A program made the translations under genes and the position numbers. Positions 27,600 to 36,684 of a stretch of 59,980 bases of DNA are shown here, piece by piece. The stretch's first letter is position 1. Each line of letters begins with the position of its first letter. The notes beneath the pieces are model-generated. The model ran no database searches. It worked only from the letters and a program-made list of their open reading frames with translations, and was not told where the DNA came from. The stretch is from Hyphomicrobiales bacterium (GTDB taxonomy: Bacteria > Pseudomonadota > Alphaproteobacteria > Rhizobiales > Rhizobiaceae): contig UBTA01000125.1 in NCBI GenBank assembly GCA_900468065.1, positions 1,338 to 61,317 of the forward strand, given 5' to 3'.

Positions 27600-28115
27600 A
27601 TGCTCGATCACTACCGCATGTTTGCCGACTATAATGGCTGGGCCAACCGGCTTGTCTATGATGCGGCCGGCAAGCTCGACGACGCGCAGTACCGCGAAAA
27701 CAAGGGCGCTTTCTTCGGCTCGCTGCACGCGACGCTCAACCACGTGCTTGCAGCCGACCGGATCTGGATGAAGCGCTTTACCGGCACAGGCGAAGCGCCG
27801 GCAACGCTCGACGGCATCCTGTTCGATAATTTCGCCGATCTCTCGACTGCCCGAACCGCAGAGGACGCGCGCATCGTCAGCTGGATCGGCACCCTGACCG
27901 AAGGCGATCTTGCCGGCCGGTTTACCTATACGCCGGTCAGCAACCCCGTCCCCGTCACCCAGCGCCTCGCCCCGCCGCTCGCCCATTTCTTCAACCACCA
28001 GACCCATCATCGCGGCCAGTGCCACATGACGCTGACGGCGCTGGGGGCACCGAGCGTGGCTCTGGACATGAGCTATTTCCTGCGGGCGCCGGAATACCGG
28101 CATTATGCCGAGTGA
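27600..28115 (+). CDS. DinB-family metal-dependent protein
   Basis: A 171-residue four-helix bundle protein of the DinB/YfiT superfamily. Metal-binding histidines are seen in LNHVLAADRIWMKRF and FNHQTHHRGQ. Such proteins often act as thiol transferases (mycothiol or bacillithiol) in other phyla; in Proteobacteria the role is unclear. ATG 27600 starts directly at the first helix LDHYRMFADYNGWAN. Confidence 0.83.
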   Translation: MLDHYRMFADYNGWANRLVYDAAGKLDDAQYRENKGAFFGSLHATLNHVLAADRIWMKRFTGTGEAPATLDGILFDNFADLSTARTAEDARIVSWIGTLTEGDLAGRFTYTPVSNPVPVTQRLAPPLAHFFNHQTHHRGQCHMTLTALGAPSVALDMSYFLRAPEYRHYAE

Positions 28116-28213
28116 CTCAAGCGCCGGAAATCATTCGGTTCTTCGCAGCCGTCACAGCAATGTCACAAGGCTTGAGCAAGTCTGCCGCGTCATAGTCCCT
28201 TCATATTTTAAGA

Positions 28214-28453
28214 ATGGAGCAAGACGACATTATGGATTGGTATCCCATCGAAGCGCTTGAGGCCGGCAAATTGGCCGTCCTGCATTTTGAAAACCAGGGC
28301 GAACAGCGCTGGGTCGGATATATCCATGGCGACGGCATCTGCCATTGGCCGGAAAATGTTTCGGGACGCCGCCCCGATGGCTGGCAGGATCTGTCCGCCC
28401 TGTTCTCGGCGCTGCCCGATAGCGCAAAGCGGATTGTCTCGGCGTCATTCTGA
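28214..28453 (+). CDS. Small hypothetical protein
   Basis: A 79-residue protein, or 73 residues if it starts at the second ATG (28232, MDWYPIEALE). It is Trp-rich and probably a small beta fold (RWVGYIHGDGICHWPENV). No signal or membrane segment is present. I do not recognise a family. Codon use resembles that of the neighbours, and it stands alone between a DinB-like gene and a convergent ltrA-like gene. Confidence 0.55.
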   Translation: MEQDDIMDWYPIEALEAGKLAVLHFENQGEQRWVGYIHGDGICHWPENVSGRRPDGWQDLSALFSALPDSAKRIVSASF

Positions 28454-28464
28454 CGCCTGCCCGG

Positions 28465-29643
28465 TTATGCGGCCGCGCCCGAGGCGGGCCGCAAAGCCAG
28501 ATATTCCCAAAGAGCCACAACGAACAACACAGCGGTGGCGGTGATCTGGATGACATAGTTGCTGCTAAAGGGCACGAGCACGGCGGTTGCTGTCAGCAGC
28601 ACCAGCCCGGCGATATGCGAAACCGGAATTTTCCGGGCAACCGCCATCTTCACCCAGATATTGCCGGCGAGAAACAGGATCGGACCACCGATCATCGCCA
28701 GGGCGTTTTTCAGCGAACTGTCCTCCTGCGCATGCGACAGACTGAAATCCTCGCCGACCGCCGTCAGGATGATGCCGGCAATGATCGGCAGATGGCCGTA
28801 GGTGAACAGATTGTGCGCCACGCTCTCGGGGCGTGACGTGTTTTCCGCCTTGTCGGCCGCGTCCGCCTGTCCATGGTGGAAATAGATCCACCACATGAAA
28901 CCGGTGCTGAGGAACGCGCTGCAGAACACGGCAAAGGTCGTGTTTGAGTTCATATGCTCGGCGGCGTTTTTGCCGGTGGTCAGGATGGTTTCGCCAAGGC
29001 AGATGATGACGAACAGGGCGCAGCGCTCGGCCATATGCTCGCCCGACACATCCAGCGTTTCCGGCGGTGATTTTCCCAACCCCGGCACGGCATAGCGAAC
29101 GGCAGGCGACGCATAGTCGATGACGAGCGCCAGGCTCCACAGCGCGATTCGCCCCTCCAGCTCCATCAGCGCGCCCGCCAGCCAGAAGACGGCGGAGGCC
29201 AGCGACCAGAGGGTAATCCGCACGAATGTTGTGAAGGATGCGTCGTCGATACCGCGATAGGCATAGAGCGTGAAGAGAGAGCGCCCGACCTGCATGGCGC
29301 AGTAGATCAGCGCAAACATCAGACCGTGCTCGCCAAACGCTTCCGGCAGCGCCAGCGCCAGAAGCACGCCACCGAACATCAGGCAGAACAGCATCAGCCG
29401 GACGGCTTCCTTGCCGGTGTGAAGCAGATTGGTGACCCAGGTCGTATTGATCCACACCCACCAGATCGCCAGAACCAGCAGCACGGATTCCAACACTGCC
29501 GTTGGCCCGAAATCGGAAGCGAGCGTATGCGACAGCTGGACCAGCGCGAAGACGAAGACCAGATCGAAGAACAGCTCGGGGAAACTGGCGCTGGTCTGGT
29601 CGGGCTCTTCGGTGCGCAGCCAGTTTGAACGTTTAACCGGCAT
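28465..29643 (-). CDS. LtrA-family membrane protein (low temperature requirement protein A)
   Basis: A 392-residue polytopic membrane protein with about ten hydrophobic segments. The N-terminal signature ASFPELFFDLVFVFALVQLS is typical of the LtrA family, as are WWVWINTTWVTNLLHTG and FVIICLGETILTTG. The biochemical role is unknown; the name comes from a Listeria cold-growth mutant. ATG 29643 precedes a short cytoplasmic leader. Confidence 0.88.
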   Translation of the reverse strand: MPVKRSNWLRTEEPDQTSASFPELFFDLVFVFALVQLSHTLASDFGPTAVLESVLLVLAIWWVWINTTWVTNLLHTGKEAVRLMLFCLMFGGVLLALALPEAFGEHGLMFALIYCAMQVGRSLFTLYAYRGIDDASFTTFVRITLWSLASAVFWLAGALMELEGRIALWSLALVIDYASPAVRYAVPGLGKSPPETLDVSGEHMAERCALFVIICLGETILTTGKNAAEHMNSNTTFAVFCSAFLSTGFMWWIYFHHGQADAADKAENTSRPESVAHNLFTYGHLPIIAGIILTAVGEDFSLSHAQEDSSLKNALAMIGGPILFLAGNIWVKMAVARKIPVSHIAGLVLLTATAVLVPFSSNYVIQITATAVLFVVALWEYLALRPASGAAA

Positions 29644-29852
29644 GGGATGCCCCGTTTTGAAGGCTGGCGCCGATATGTTTCACTAGACCGTCTCTGCGCA
29701 TGATGTTTCCCCGCTTGATTTTGCGGGGATATAGGGCGTGGCCCGTCGTGAGCAACGGTGCCGATGACAGGCAATAATGGACAATCCGTTGCCCGCATTG
29801 GCCCTCCTCCTGTAAGCTTGCCCCGATGCCTGATCCCTGACGGAGACGTCGC

Positions 29853-30248
29853 ATGAAGAGACTGATGCTTGCAATGACAGCCGGTCTGATGTTTGCCTCG
29901 GTGAGTCAGGCGCAGTTCATGGATGCGGACGACCTCAACACGTTCTGCCAGCAAAAACATCCGGTCGCCTTCGGTTATGTCGCCGGCGTGCTCGATCGCT
30001 GGTCGCGTGACCTGCATCACGCCGAAATGTCGGATGTCGTCGACAAGGAGAACAACCGCCCGGAAAGCAAGGTTCCGGTGACGGAGAAGATCCGTGCCAA
30101 TGTCTGCGATCCCGACACCATCACGCTTGAGGAGCAGGTAAACACCGTCTGCGCCTTCGTCGCGGCCCATCCGAAGGAACACGGACGCAGCGCCGATATG
30201 CTGGTCCAGCTGGCGATGCAGGCGAAATGGCCCTGCCCGGCCCGATAA
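29853..30248 (+). CDS. Secreted Rap1a/Tai-like immunity-fold protein
   Basis: A 131-residue protein with a signal peptide (MKRLMLAMTAGLMFASVSQA). The mature part fits the Rap1a/Tai domain: FCQQKHPVAFGYVAGVLD, then VCDPDTITLEEQVNTVCAFV, AAHPKEHGRSADMLVQLA and a final WPC. Conserved cysteines suggest two disulfides in the periplasm. Known members neutralise peptidoglycan amidase effectors of type VI secretion. No effector or secretion gene is nearby, so it is an orphan and could have another role. Confidence 0.75.
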   Translation: MKRLMLAMTAGLMFASVSQAQFMDADDLNTFCQQKHPVAFGYVAGVLDRWSRDLHHAEMSDVVDKENNRPESKVPVTEKIRANVCDPDTITLEEQVNTVCAFVAAHPKEHGRSADMLVQLAMQAKWPCPAR

Positions 30249-30382
30249 TCTCTGCCGATGAAAGCAGCCGGGCAGTTGTGCCTTGTCAAAACGCTCGCGC
30301 CTTTGACAGTCTTTTAATCCCAATGCTTTATCAGCTGTCTCTTGCAATCACCGCGCTTTCCGCGGTTTGTCAGGGGTACGGC

Positions 30383-31462
30383 ATGACGGACAAGCCACAG
30401 CACGACGGCAATCAGACGCAGAATGCCGCGATCCTGCTCAAGGTCGCACAGACCATGGCCAAGCTTGGCGTTGCCGCCTTCCCGCGCAATTACGAGCTGT
30501 TCTACGAGGCGCTGTCCGGCAGCAATCCACAGCTGACGCGCGAGGTTGCGGCCCTCGGTGCCCACCCGATGCAGAACCAGATCGAGCAGATCGGCATCAA
30601 ATATCACCTCTCCGGCTTTGCCGCGATCGAGGCCGATACGATCCGCGCCGATACCGTCCGCTCGATCTCCGCCGTCAGCCACGCGTTGAAGGACAGCATT
30701 GCCAAGAAGGAAGTCTTTGCGGCGATGCTGCGCGGCTTCATCACCCGGCTGGAAGCCGATCCGGTCGCCGGCATGTCGGACTTCGCAGACGATGCTGCGC
30801 GCCTGCGCGATGCGGTCGCCGTGTTCGAGCGCGAGGAGAAGGCCTTTGCGGCGGCGATGAACGAGACCGTGACGCAGCTTGGCGGCATCGACAGCGATAT
30901 CGAGACAATGCGCAAGGCTTCAACCCGCGATCCCGTCACCGGCCTGCCCAACCGCATCGCCTTCTCGGCCAAGCTCACCGCACTCTATGACGACGGCAAG
31001 GCAGTCGGCCCGGCAGCGCTGGCGCTGGTCACCGTCGAGGGCCTGCGCGACATGGGCGAGCGGCATGGCGCCGCAACGGTCGAAAAAGCGCTGAAGAAGC
31101 TGGCGCCGGAATTCCGCAAATCCGTCAAGAAGAACGATTTCGTCGCCCGCATCGGCACCGACGAATTCGCCTTCGTCTTCCATGATGTCTCCGCCGACAA
31201 TGCCGAGGCAATCGCGCAGCGGATCTGCACGTCTGTGGAAGGGGTACAGGTCGCCTTGCCGAACCGGGCGTTCACGACGCAAACCCTGTCGCTCTCGACC
31301 GGCATCGCCATGGCCTTTACCGCATCCGGTGGGGTCGATCTGTTCACCCAGGCCGAGCTTGCGCTGAGGGCCGTGCGCAGCGGCGGCAAGCCGGGAACTT
31401 TGGTGTTTTCCGCCGCAATCGGCGGCCGGACGAAAAAAACCTACTCTCCGCACGCCGCCTGA
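30383..31462 (+). CDS. GGDEF-domain protein with altered active-site signature
   Basis: A 359-residue soluble protein. An N-terminal helical region (about 1-180) seen in rhizobial cyclases (VAAFPRNYELFYEALSG) is followed by a GGDEF domain (STRDPVTGLPNRIAFSAKL onward). The signature reads RIGTDEFAF, so the second Gly of GG[DE]EF is Thr. This may reduce or abolish diguanylate cyclase activity, in which case it would act as a c-di-GMP or GTP-binding regulator. ATG 30383 has an AGGGG site; the longer in-frame start at 30227 overlaps the preceding gene and is rejected. Confidence 0.85.
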   Translation: MTDKPQHDGNQTQNAAILLKVAQTMAKLGVAAFPRNYELFYEALSGSNPQLTREVAALGAHPMQNQIEQIGIKYHLSGFAAIEADTIRADTVRSISAVSHALKDSIAKKEVFAAMLRGFITRLEADPVAGMSDFADDAARLRDAVAVFEREEKAFAAAMNETVTQLGGIDSDIETMRKASTRDPVTGLPNRIAFSAKLTALYDDGKAVGPAALALVTVEGLRDMGERHGAATVEKALKKLAPEFRKSVKKNDFVARIGTDEFAFVFHDVSADNAEAIAQRICTSVEGVQVALPNRAFTTQTLSLSTGIAMAFTASGGVDLFTQAELALRAVRSGGKPGTLVFSAAIGGRTKKTYSPHAA

Positions 31463-31520
31463 CCCTGTTGCACTGCGGCAAACCCTTGCCTTCTGGGCCG
31501 AGTTCGGCCAAAACGCCGCC

Positions 31521-33410
31521 ATGATCACGCTCAATAATCTTTCGGCCCGCATTGTCGGACGCCTTCTCATCGACCAGGCCAGTGTTGCGCTGCCGGCCGG
31601 CATCAAAGCGGGCCTCGTCGGCAAGAACGGCGCTGGCAAGTCGACCCTGTTCAAAATCATCACCGGCGACATGGAGGCCGAGACCGGTTCGGTCTCGATC
31701 CCCAAGAACGCCCGCATCGGCCAGGTGGCGCAGGAAGCGCCCGGCACCGAGGAGCCGCTGATCGAGATCGTGCTCAAGGCCGACAAGGAGCGCGAGGCGC
31801 TCTTGGCCGAAGCCGAGACCGCCACCGACCCGCACCGCATTGCCGATATCCACATGCGGCTTGCCGACATCCAGGCGCATTCGGCCGAGTCGCGCGCCGC
31901 CAGCATCCTCGCCGGCCTCGGTTTCGATGCCGCCGCGCAGTTGCGCCCGGCCTCGTCGTTCTCCGGCGGCTGGCGCATGCGCGTGGCGCTGGCGGCCGTG
32001 CTGTTTTCCGAGCCGGATCTGCTCCTGCTCGACGAGCCGACCAACTATCTCGACCTTGAAGGCACGCTGTGGCTTGAGGATTACATCAGCAAATATCCGC
32101 ACACGGTCATCATCATCAGCCATGACCGCGATCTCCTGAACACCGCCGTCAACGCCATCATCCATCTCGACCAGCAGAAGCTGACCTTCTATCGCGGCTC
32201 CTACGACCAGTTCGAGCGCCAGCGCTCCGAGGCGATGGAACTGCAGACCAAGGCCAAGGTCAAGAACGACGCGGCGCGCAAGCACCTGCAGGCCTTCATC
32301 GATCGCTTCAAGGCCAAGGCCTCCAAAGCCCGCCAGGCGCAGAGCCGCGTCAAGGCGCTGGAGCGCATGGGCACGGTCTCGGCCGTCATCGAAGATCACG
32401 TTCAGGGCTTCAAGTTCCCCGATCCGGAGAAGGAAGCCGCCTCGCCGATCATTGCGCTGGAACATGGCACCGTCGGCTATACGCCGGGCAAGCCGATCCT
32501 GCAGCACCTGTCGCTGCGCATCGATACCGACGACCGCATCGCCCTGCTCGGCTCGAACGGCAACGGCAAGTCCACCTTTGCCAAGCTGATCTCCGGCCGC
32601 CTGCCCGCTACCGGCGGTTCAGTCCAGACCGCGCCCGGCTTGAAGATCGGTTTCTTCGCCCAGCACCAGCTCGACGACCTGATCCCCGAACATGATGCCG
32701 TCGAGCATGTGCGCCAGCGCATGCCCGGCGCCACGGAAGGCAAGGTGCGCGCCCGCGTCGCCCAGATGGGCCTTGCAACTGCCAAGATGAGCACGCCCGC
32801 CAAGGATCTGTCCGGTGGCGAAAAGGCCCGCCTGTTGATGGGCCTTGCCGCCTTCGACGCGCCGAACCTGTTGATCCTCGATGAGCCGACCAACCATCTG
32901 GATATCGACAGCCGCAATGCGCTGATCCAGGCGCTGAACGAATATACCGGCGCCGTCATCCTGATCTCGCACGATCGCCACCTGATCGAGGCGACGGCCG
33001 ACCGGCTATGGCTGGTGAAAGACGGCACCGTCTCCAACTATGACGGCGACCTTGAGGACTACCGCAACACCATCGTCCAGAGCTCCAAGGGCAAGGGCGG
33101 CAAGAACAAGGGCAACGGTGGCGAGGAGCAGCTGAGCAAGGCCGAGCAGCGCAAGGCCAATGCCGACAAGCGCGCAACCTTCGCGCCGCTGAAGAAAAAG
33201 ATCAACGATGTCGAATCCTTGACGGCAAAACTGCACAAACAGATTCAAGTCCTCGACAAGGATCTTGAAGACCAGGACCTCTACGACAAGTTCCCGGAAA
33301 AGGCGGCCGCCAAGGTCAAGGAACGCGCCGAAGTCGTCGCCAAGCTTGCCAAGGCCGAGGAACATTGGATGACATTGTCCGACGAATACGAACAGGCAAT
33401 GGCAAGCTGA
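31521..33410 (+). CDS. ABC-F family ATPase (YheS/Uup-like ribosome-associated factor)
   Basis: A 629-residue soluble protein with two ABC cassettes. First: GLVGKNGAGKST (Walker A), SSFSGGWRMRVALA (signature), LLLLDEPTNYLD (Walker B). Second: ALLGSNGNGKST, DLSGGEKARLL, LLILDEPTNHLD. A charged linker (about 230-290) joins them, and a Lys/Gly-rich segment plus coiled coil forms the C-terminal 110 residues. ABC-F proteins act at the ribosomal E site and are not transporters. A specific subgroup cannot be fixed. Confidence 0.93.
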   Translation: MITLNNLSARIVGRLLIDQASVALPAGIKAGLVGKNGAGKSTLFKIITGDMEAETGSVSIPKNARIGQVAQEAPGTEEPLIEIVLKADKEREALLAEAETATDPHRIADIHMRLADIQAHSAESRAASILAGLGFDAAAQLRPASSFSGGWRMRVALAAVLFSEPDLLLLDEPTNYLDLEGTLWLEDYISKYPHTVIIISHDRDLLNTAVNAIIHLDQQKLTFYRGSYDQFERQRSEAMELQTKAKVKNDAARKHLQAFIDRFKAKASKARQAQSRVKALERMGTVSAVIEDHVQGFKFPDPEKEAASPIIALEHGTVGYTPGKPILQHLSLRIDTDDRIALLGSNGNGKSTFAKLISGRLPATGGSVQTAPGLKIGFFAQHQLDDLIPEHDAVEHVRQRMPGATEGKVRARVAQMGLATAKMSTPAKDLSGGEKARLLMGLAAFDAPNLLILDEPTNHLDIDSRNALIQALNEYTGAVILISHDRHLIEATADRLWLVKDGTVSNYDGDLEDYRNTIVQSSKGKGGKNKGNGGEEQLSKAEQRKANADKRATFAPLKKKINDVESLTAKLHKQIQVLDKDLEDQDLYDKFPEKAAAKVKERAEVVAKLAKAEEHWMTLSDEYEQAMAS

Positions 33411-33452
33411 TCGACGGCGATCAGGTTGAGCGTTTTGAGCACCTAATCTCCT

Positions 33453-33573
33453 CCGTCATGCTCGCCCTTGTGGCGGTCATCCAGCGCGTTCAAGTCCTTG
33501 AACGCAAGAGACTCTTTTCACGCGACGGACGTCGCGTGGCTGGATCCCCGGGACAAGCCCGAGGATGACGGAG
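33453..33573. repeat. Structured intergenic palindromic repeat, copy 2
   Basis: About 121 bp bounded by CTCCGTCAT (from 33451) and ATGACGGAG (to 33573). It holds GCGTTCAA (33486-33493)-GTCC-TTGAACGC (33498-33505), the box AAGAGACTCTTTT, and CACGCGAC (33519-33526)-GGAC-GTCGCGTG (33531-33538). Compared with the copy at 2841-2974 the stems differ in sequence but remain paired, and the loops are GTCY and GGAY in both. It lies in the 261-base gap between the ABC-F gene and a convergent transporter gene. Confidence 0.8.
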
Positions 33574-33671
33574 TGGAGTTTTGCCTTTCAAGAACAGAAT
33601 CCGGCGCACTTTGTCAGCTGTCTGAACGGCGGAGTAATCCCACCATTTTCTTTCATGCGCCGCTCTCGCCT

Positions 33672-34577
33672 TTACACAACCATGGCACTCTTGCGCGCCG
33701 GGATGGTCATTGCCATGACCCCGGCGATGACACAGGCAAGGCCAATCAGGGCAGTACTGCTGATACTTTCCCCCAGAAAGATGACACCGATCGCCACGCC
33801 GATGGGGACGCGCAGATAGGCCTGCGCCGTCGTGCCCACGGAGCCCAGCGTGTGCACCAGCCGGAAATAGATGACGAAGGCGAGTGCTGTCGAAAACACC
33901 GAGAGGCACAGCAAGGCGAGCATTGAGGCCGTGGACGGCGCCAATGTCCAAGGCTGTTCGATCGCCAGGCTGAGCGGCATCAGGATGACGGCACCGCAGA
34001 TCAGCGACCCCGCCGCCGGCATCATCGGATCGAGCGACTTGAAACCGCGGCCGAAAATGGCAGCACCCGCATAGCAGATCGTCGCGGCGACGATGGCAAG
34101 CTGGGCCAGCAGCTGGTCACCGGCACCGTTCAGCGCTTCCAGGCCGACGACAAGGGTAATACCCGCGATCCCGGCGACAACGCCGAACAGCTTGCGGCCC
34201 GTCACCGGTTCATGGCGCGTCAAAAGTGCGGTCAGCAAAAAGGCAAAGATCGGCGTCGTCGAGTTCAGGATGGCGGCAAGCCCGGCGTCGACGGTTTGTT
34301 CCGCCCAGGCGATCAGGGTGAACGGGATCGCGCTGTTCAGGCAGGCCTGAAACAGGAACCTGCTCCACGTCGCTTTATCCTTCGGCAGGGAAAGCCCCCG
34401 GATGCGCAGGACTGCCAGCAGCAGCAGGCCGGCGATCAGCGTGCGCGTGGCGATCAGCGTAATCGGTGGAATGGTCTCCACGCCGATCTTGATGAATGTG
34501 TAGGAGGCGCCCCAGAGCGTGGCGAGCGCCAACAGCAGCGCCAGTTCTCGTTTCAGGTTTATCGTGTCCGGTGTCAT
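33672..34577 (-). CDS. EamA-domain (DMT superfamily) transporter
   Basis: A 301-residue protein with ten hydrophobic segments arranged as two EamA repeats (ALLLALATLWGASYTFIKIG opening the first; TICYAGAAIFGRGF opening the second). Such proteins are inner-membrane metabolite or drug exporters; the substrate is unknown. It is transcribed alone toward the structured repeat. Confidence 0.87.
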   Translation of the reverse strand: MTPDTINLKRELALLLALATLWGASYTFIKIGVETIPPITLIATRTLIAGLLLLAVLRIRGLSLPKDKATWSRFLFQACLNSAIPFTLIAWAEQTVDAGLAAILNSTTPIFAFLLTALLTRHEPVTGRKLFGVVAGIAGITLVVGLEALNGAGDQLLAQLAIVAATICYAGAAIFGRGFKSLDPMMPAAGSLICGAVILMPLSLAIEQPWTLAPSTASMLALLCLSVFSTALAFVIYFRLVHTLGSVGTTAQAYLRVPIGVAIGVIFLGESISSTALIGLACVIAGVMAMTIPARKSAMVV

Positions 34578-34776
34578 GATCGTCCCGCGTCAAAAGGATT
34601 GCCAAATTCCATCCTGCTATAGCGAGCTTGCCGCCGGAATGCTTCGATGAAGACCGAAGTGAGGACGTTTCTCTCCCTGCCCGCCAAAGAACCGTCCCGG
34701 TGACCGCTTCAGCCATCCCCGCCCTCGGGTGGCAGCCGACTTTCGGATCGACGGGCAAAGGGATCGCGACGGCATT

Positions 34777-36294
34777 TCAGTCGGGCAGACCAGCCTTGCG
34801 GTAGCCATCCACAAAATGCTCCAGCGTCGCTGCATCACGGAACGGTTCGGTCTCAGCCCAGTGGCGGGTGGTAAAGTGCGGATTGCCGACAAGGAACAGC
34901 TCGGTTTCGGCGCGTGCCTCGTCAAGGCGGCCCAGTTGCGCCAGACTTGCCGCCAGGAAACGGCGGGAGCTTGTGCTGTAGGTCTCGTCCCTGCGCAGGG
35001 TCTCGACTGCGGCATGGTAGTCGCGGGCCGCATAGTGTGCCTGCCCAAGCGTTAGATAATACCAGCTTGCCGGATAAGGGTTCAGCCGGAACGCCTTGGC
35101 AATGTGTTCAAGGCCCTCCTCGATCCGCCCGGCAAGGATCATGATGTCGGACAAGGCCGCAAAAGTATCGGCCTCGTTCGGGTCGAGTTCGATAGCCCTG
35201 GCGAATTCCGCATCGGCCTCGACAAAGCTGCGCTCGTAGGCAAGCAGGTAGGCCAGGACCCAGCGGCAGCCGGCATCGTTGGGATCCAGCGCGACCGCTT
35301 TGCGCGCCAGTTCCAGGGCGACACTACGGTCAGGTTTCGTCGGCCCGCCACTGTGAACCCAGCCCATCCAGTGGTTCATGGCTAGCCAGCGATAGGCCTC
35401 GGCGTAATCAGGATCGAGCGAAATCGCCCGCGTCAGCATCAGATGCGCTTCACGAGCACTCTGCGGCGTGTCGTCCATCAGCTTGCGCGCCCGCACGCAG
35501 AGATCGTAGGCCTCGATACTGTTCGGCCGGTTGCGCGGCAGCGGCGCGCGCAGGTGCCCGAGCAGCGCCTCGACGATCCTGGCTGTCACCTCGTCCTGAA
35601 CGGCAAAGATATCAACCAGCGAGCGATCGAAGCGTTCCGCCCAGAGATGATCACCACTATCAGCATCGACCAGCTGGGCGTTGATGCGCACGCGGCCTGC
35701 GGCACGCCGGGCGCTGCCCGTGAGCAGGTAGCGCACGCCAAGATCTTCGGCGATCGCACGCACATCCATCGGTTTTCCTCTGTAGGAAAAGGCCGAATTC
35801 CGGGCGATGACGAACAGGCCCGCAGTCCTGGACAGGTCGGTGATCAGGTCCTCGGTCAGGCCATCCGCGAATGATTCTTGCCCGGGATCGTTGCCGATAT
35901 TGGCAAAGGGCAGCACGGCGATCGATGGTTTATCGGGCAGCGGCAAAGGTTTGCGCGTCACATCGCCGCGTTTTTCGACGCTGCCCAGGAAACGATAACC
36001 GATACGCGGAACGGTGACGATCCATTCGCCACCGTCGGCGGCCGGACCGAGCAGCTTGCGCAGCTGCGAAATCTGGACTGTCAGGTTGCCTTCCTCGACG
36101 GCCATGCCAGGCCACGCCGCATCCATCAAGTCGCCTTTGCCGATGATGTCGCCGGGCCGTCCGACAAGCGCCTCAAGCAGTTTTATCCCGCGATAGCCAA
36201 CGGCAACGGGATCATCGCCCCGAAGGAGCGTTCCCGCACCCGGATCAAGCACGAACGGACCAAAGGCAAAGCGCAATCCCCGCATAGGACGCAT
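34777..36294 (-). CDS. Winged-helix transcriptional regulator with TolB-like and TPR domains
   Basis: A 505-residue protein. An OmpR/PhoB-type winged helix occupies about 1-105 (FGPFVLDPGAGTLLRGD, then LTVQISQLRKLLGP). A TolB-like N-terminal domain follows (SIAVLPFANIGNDPGQESF, DGLTEDLITDLSR, LLTGSARRAAGRVRINAQLV), and then TPR-like repeats from about 270 to the end. Unlike CadC, no membrane segment separates the parts, so it should be a cytoplasmic regulator. It is divergent from a DUF1127 gene and an MFS transporter gene, which are possible targets. Confidence 0.85.
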   Translation of the reverse strand: MRPMRGLRFAFGPFVLDPGAGTLLRGDDPVAVGYRGIKLLEALVGRPGDIIGKGDLMDAAWPGMAVEEGNLTVQISQLRKLLGPAADGGEWIVTVPRIGYRFLGSVEKRGDVTRKPLPLPDKPSIAVLPFANIGNDPGQESFADGLTEDLITDLSRTAGLFVIARNSAFSYRGKPMDVRAIAEDLGVRYLLTGSARRAAGRVRINAQLVDADSGDHLWAERFDRSLVDIFAVQDEVTARIVEALLGHLRAPLPRNRPNSIEAYDLCVRARKLMDDTPQSAREAHLMLTRAISLDPDYAEAYRWLAMNHWMGWVHSGGPTKPDRSVALELARKAVALDPNDAGCRWVLAYLLAYERSFVEADAEFARAIELDPNEADTFAALSDIMILAGRIEEGLEHIAKAFRLNPYPASWYYLTLGQAHYAARDYHAAVETLRRDETYSTSSRRFLAASLAQLGRLDEARAETELFLVGNPHFTTRHWAETEPFRDAATLEHFVDGYRKAGLPD

Positions 36295-36419
36295 CTATAG
36301 TCCCTTTGGAAGTTTTTGCGAACTTTTTGGCCAGGCTTAACGACAGCTCGGTTCACATCCTGCAGCATCGTCTCCATCGGGCCGGGAGGCCTTTGCCCCT
36401 CAAACCCATGGAGGTTGCC

Positions 36420-36674
36420 ATGAGCAAGACCACCATCCTTGTTTCGACCCACCATAGTTTGGCGCAGCCGGGATTCCCCATGAGTGCTGCGCCGGCGTCA
36501 CGCCGCTACAGTCTGTCCAACGTCCGGCAGCTTGTCTCGCTATGGCGGGCGCGAAGACGCTTCCGTTGGGACCTCGAGCAGATAGCGGAGAACAATCCGC
36601 ATCTGATCGACGATATCGGTCTGAGGCGATGGCAGATCGAGGCGGAGATCGCCAAGCGATTCTGGGAGGCATAG
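36420..36674 (+). CDS. DUF1127 small arginine-rich protein
   Basis: An 84-residue protein whose C-terminal half carries the DUF1127 (YjiS-like) motif: LVSLWRARRRFRWDLEQI, then DDIGLRRWQIEAEIAKRFWE. Small DUF1127 proteins in Agrobacterium affect RNA turnover and phosphate or carbon metabolism; this one has a longer N-terminus. ATG 36420 is chosen because it follows GGAGG; the in-frame start at 36306 leaves a leader without family character. The MFS gene starts 10 bases after its stop. Confidence 0.78.
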   Translation: MSKTTILVSTHHSLAQPGFPMSAAPASRRYSLSNVRQLVSLWRARRRFRWDLEQIAENNPHLIDDIGLRRWQIEAEIAKRFWEA

Positions 36675-36684
36675 GGAAACGCCG

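Noticed and set aside
31521-33410. ABC transporter ATPase with membrane partner
   Set aside because: Two cassettes in one chain, no membrane domain and no adjacent permease: this is the ABC-F (translation factor) architecture.
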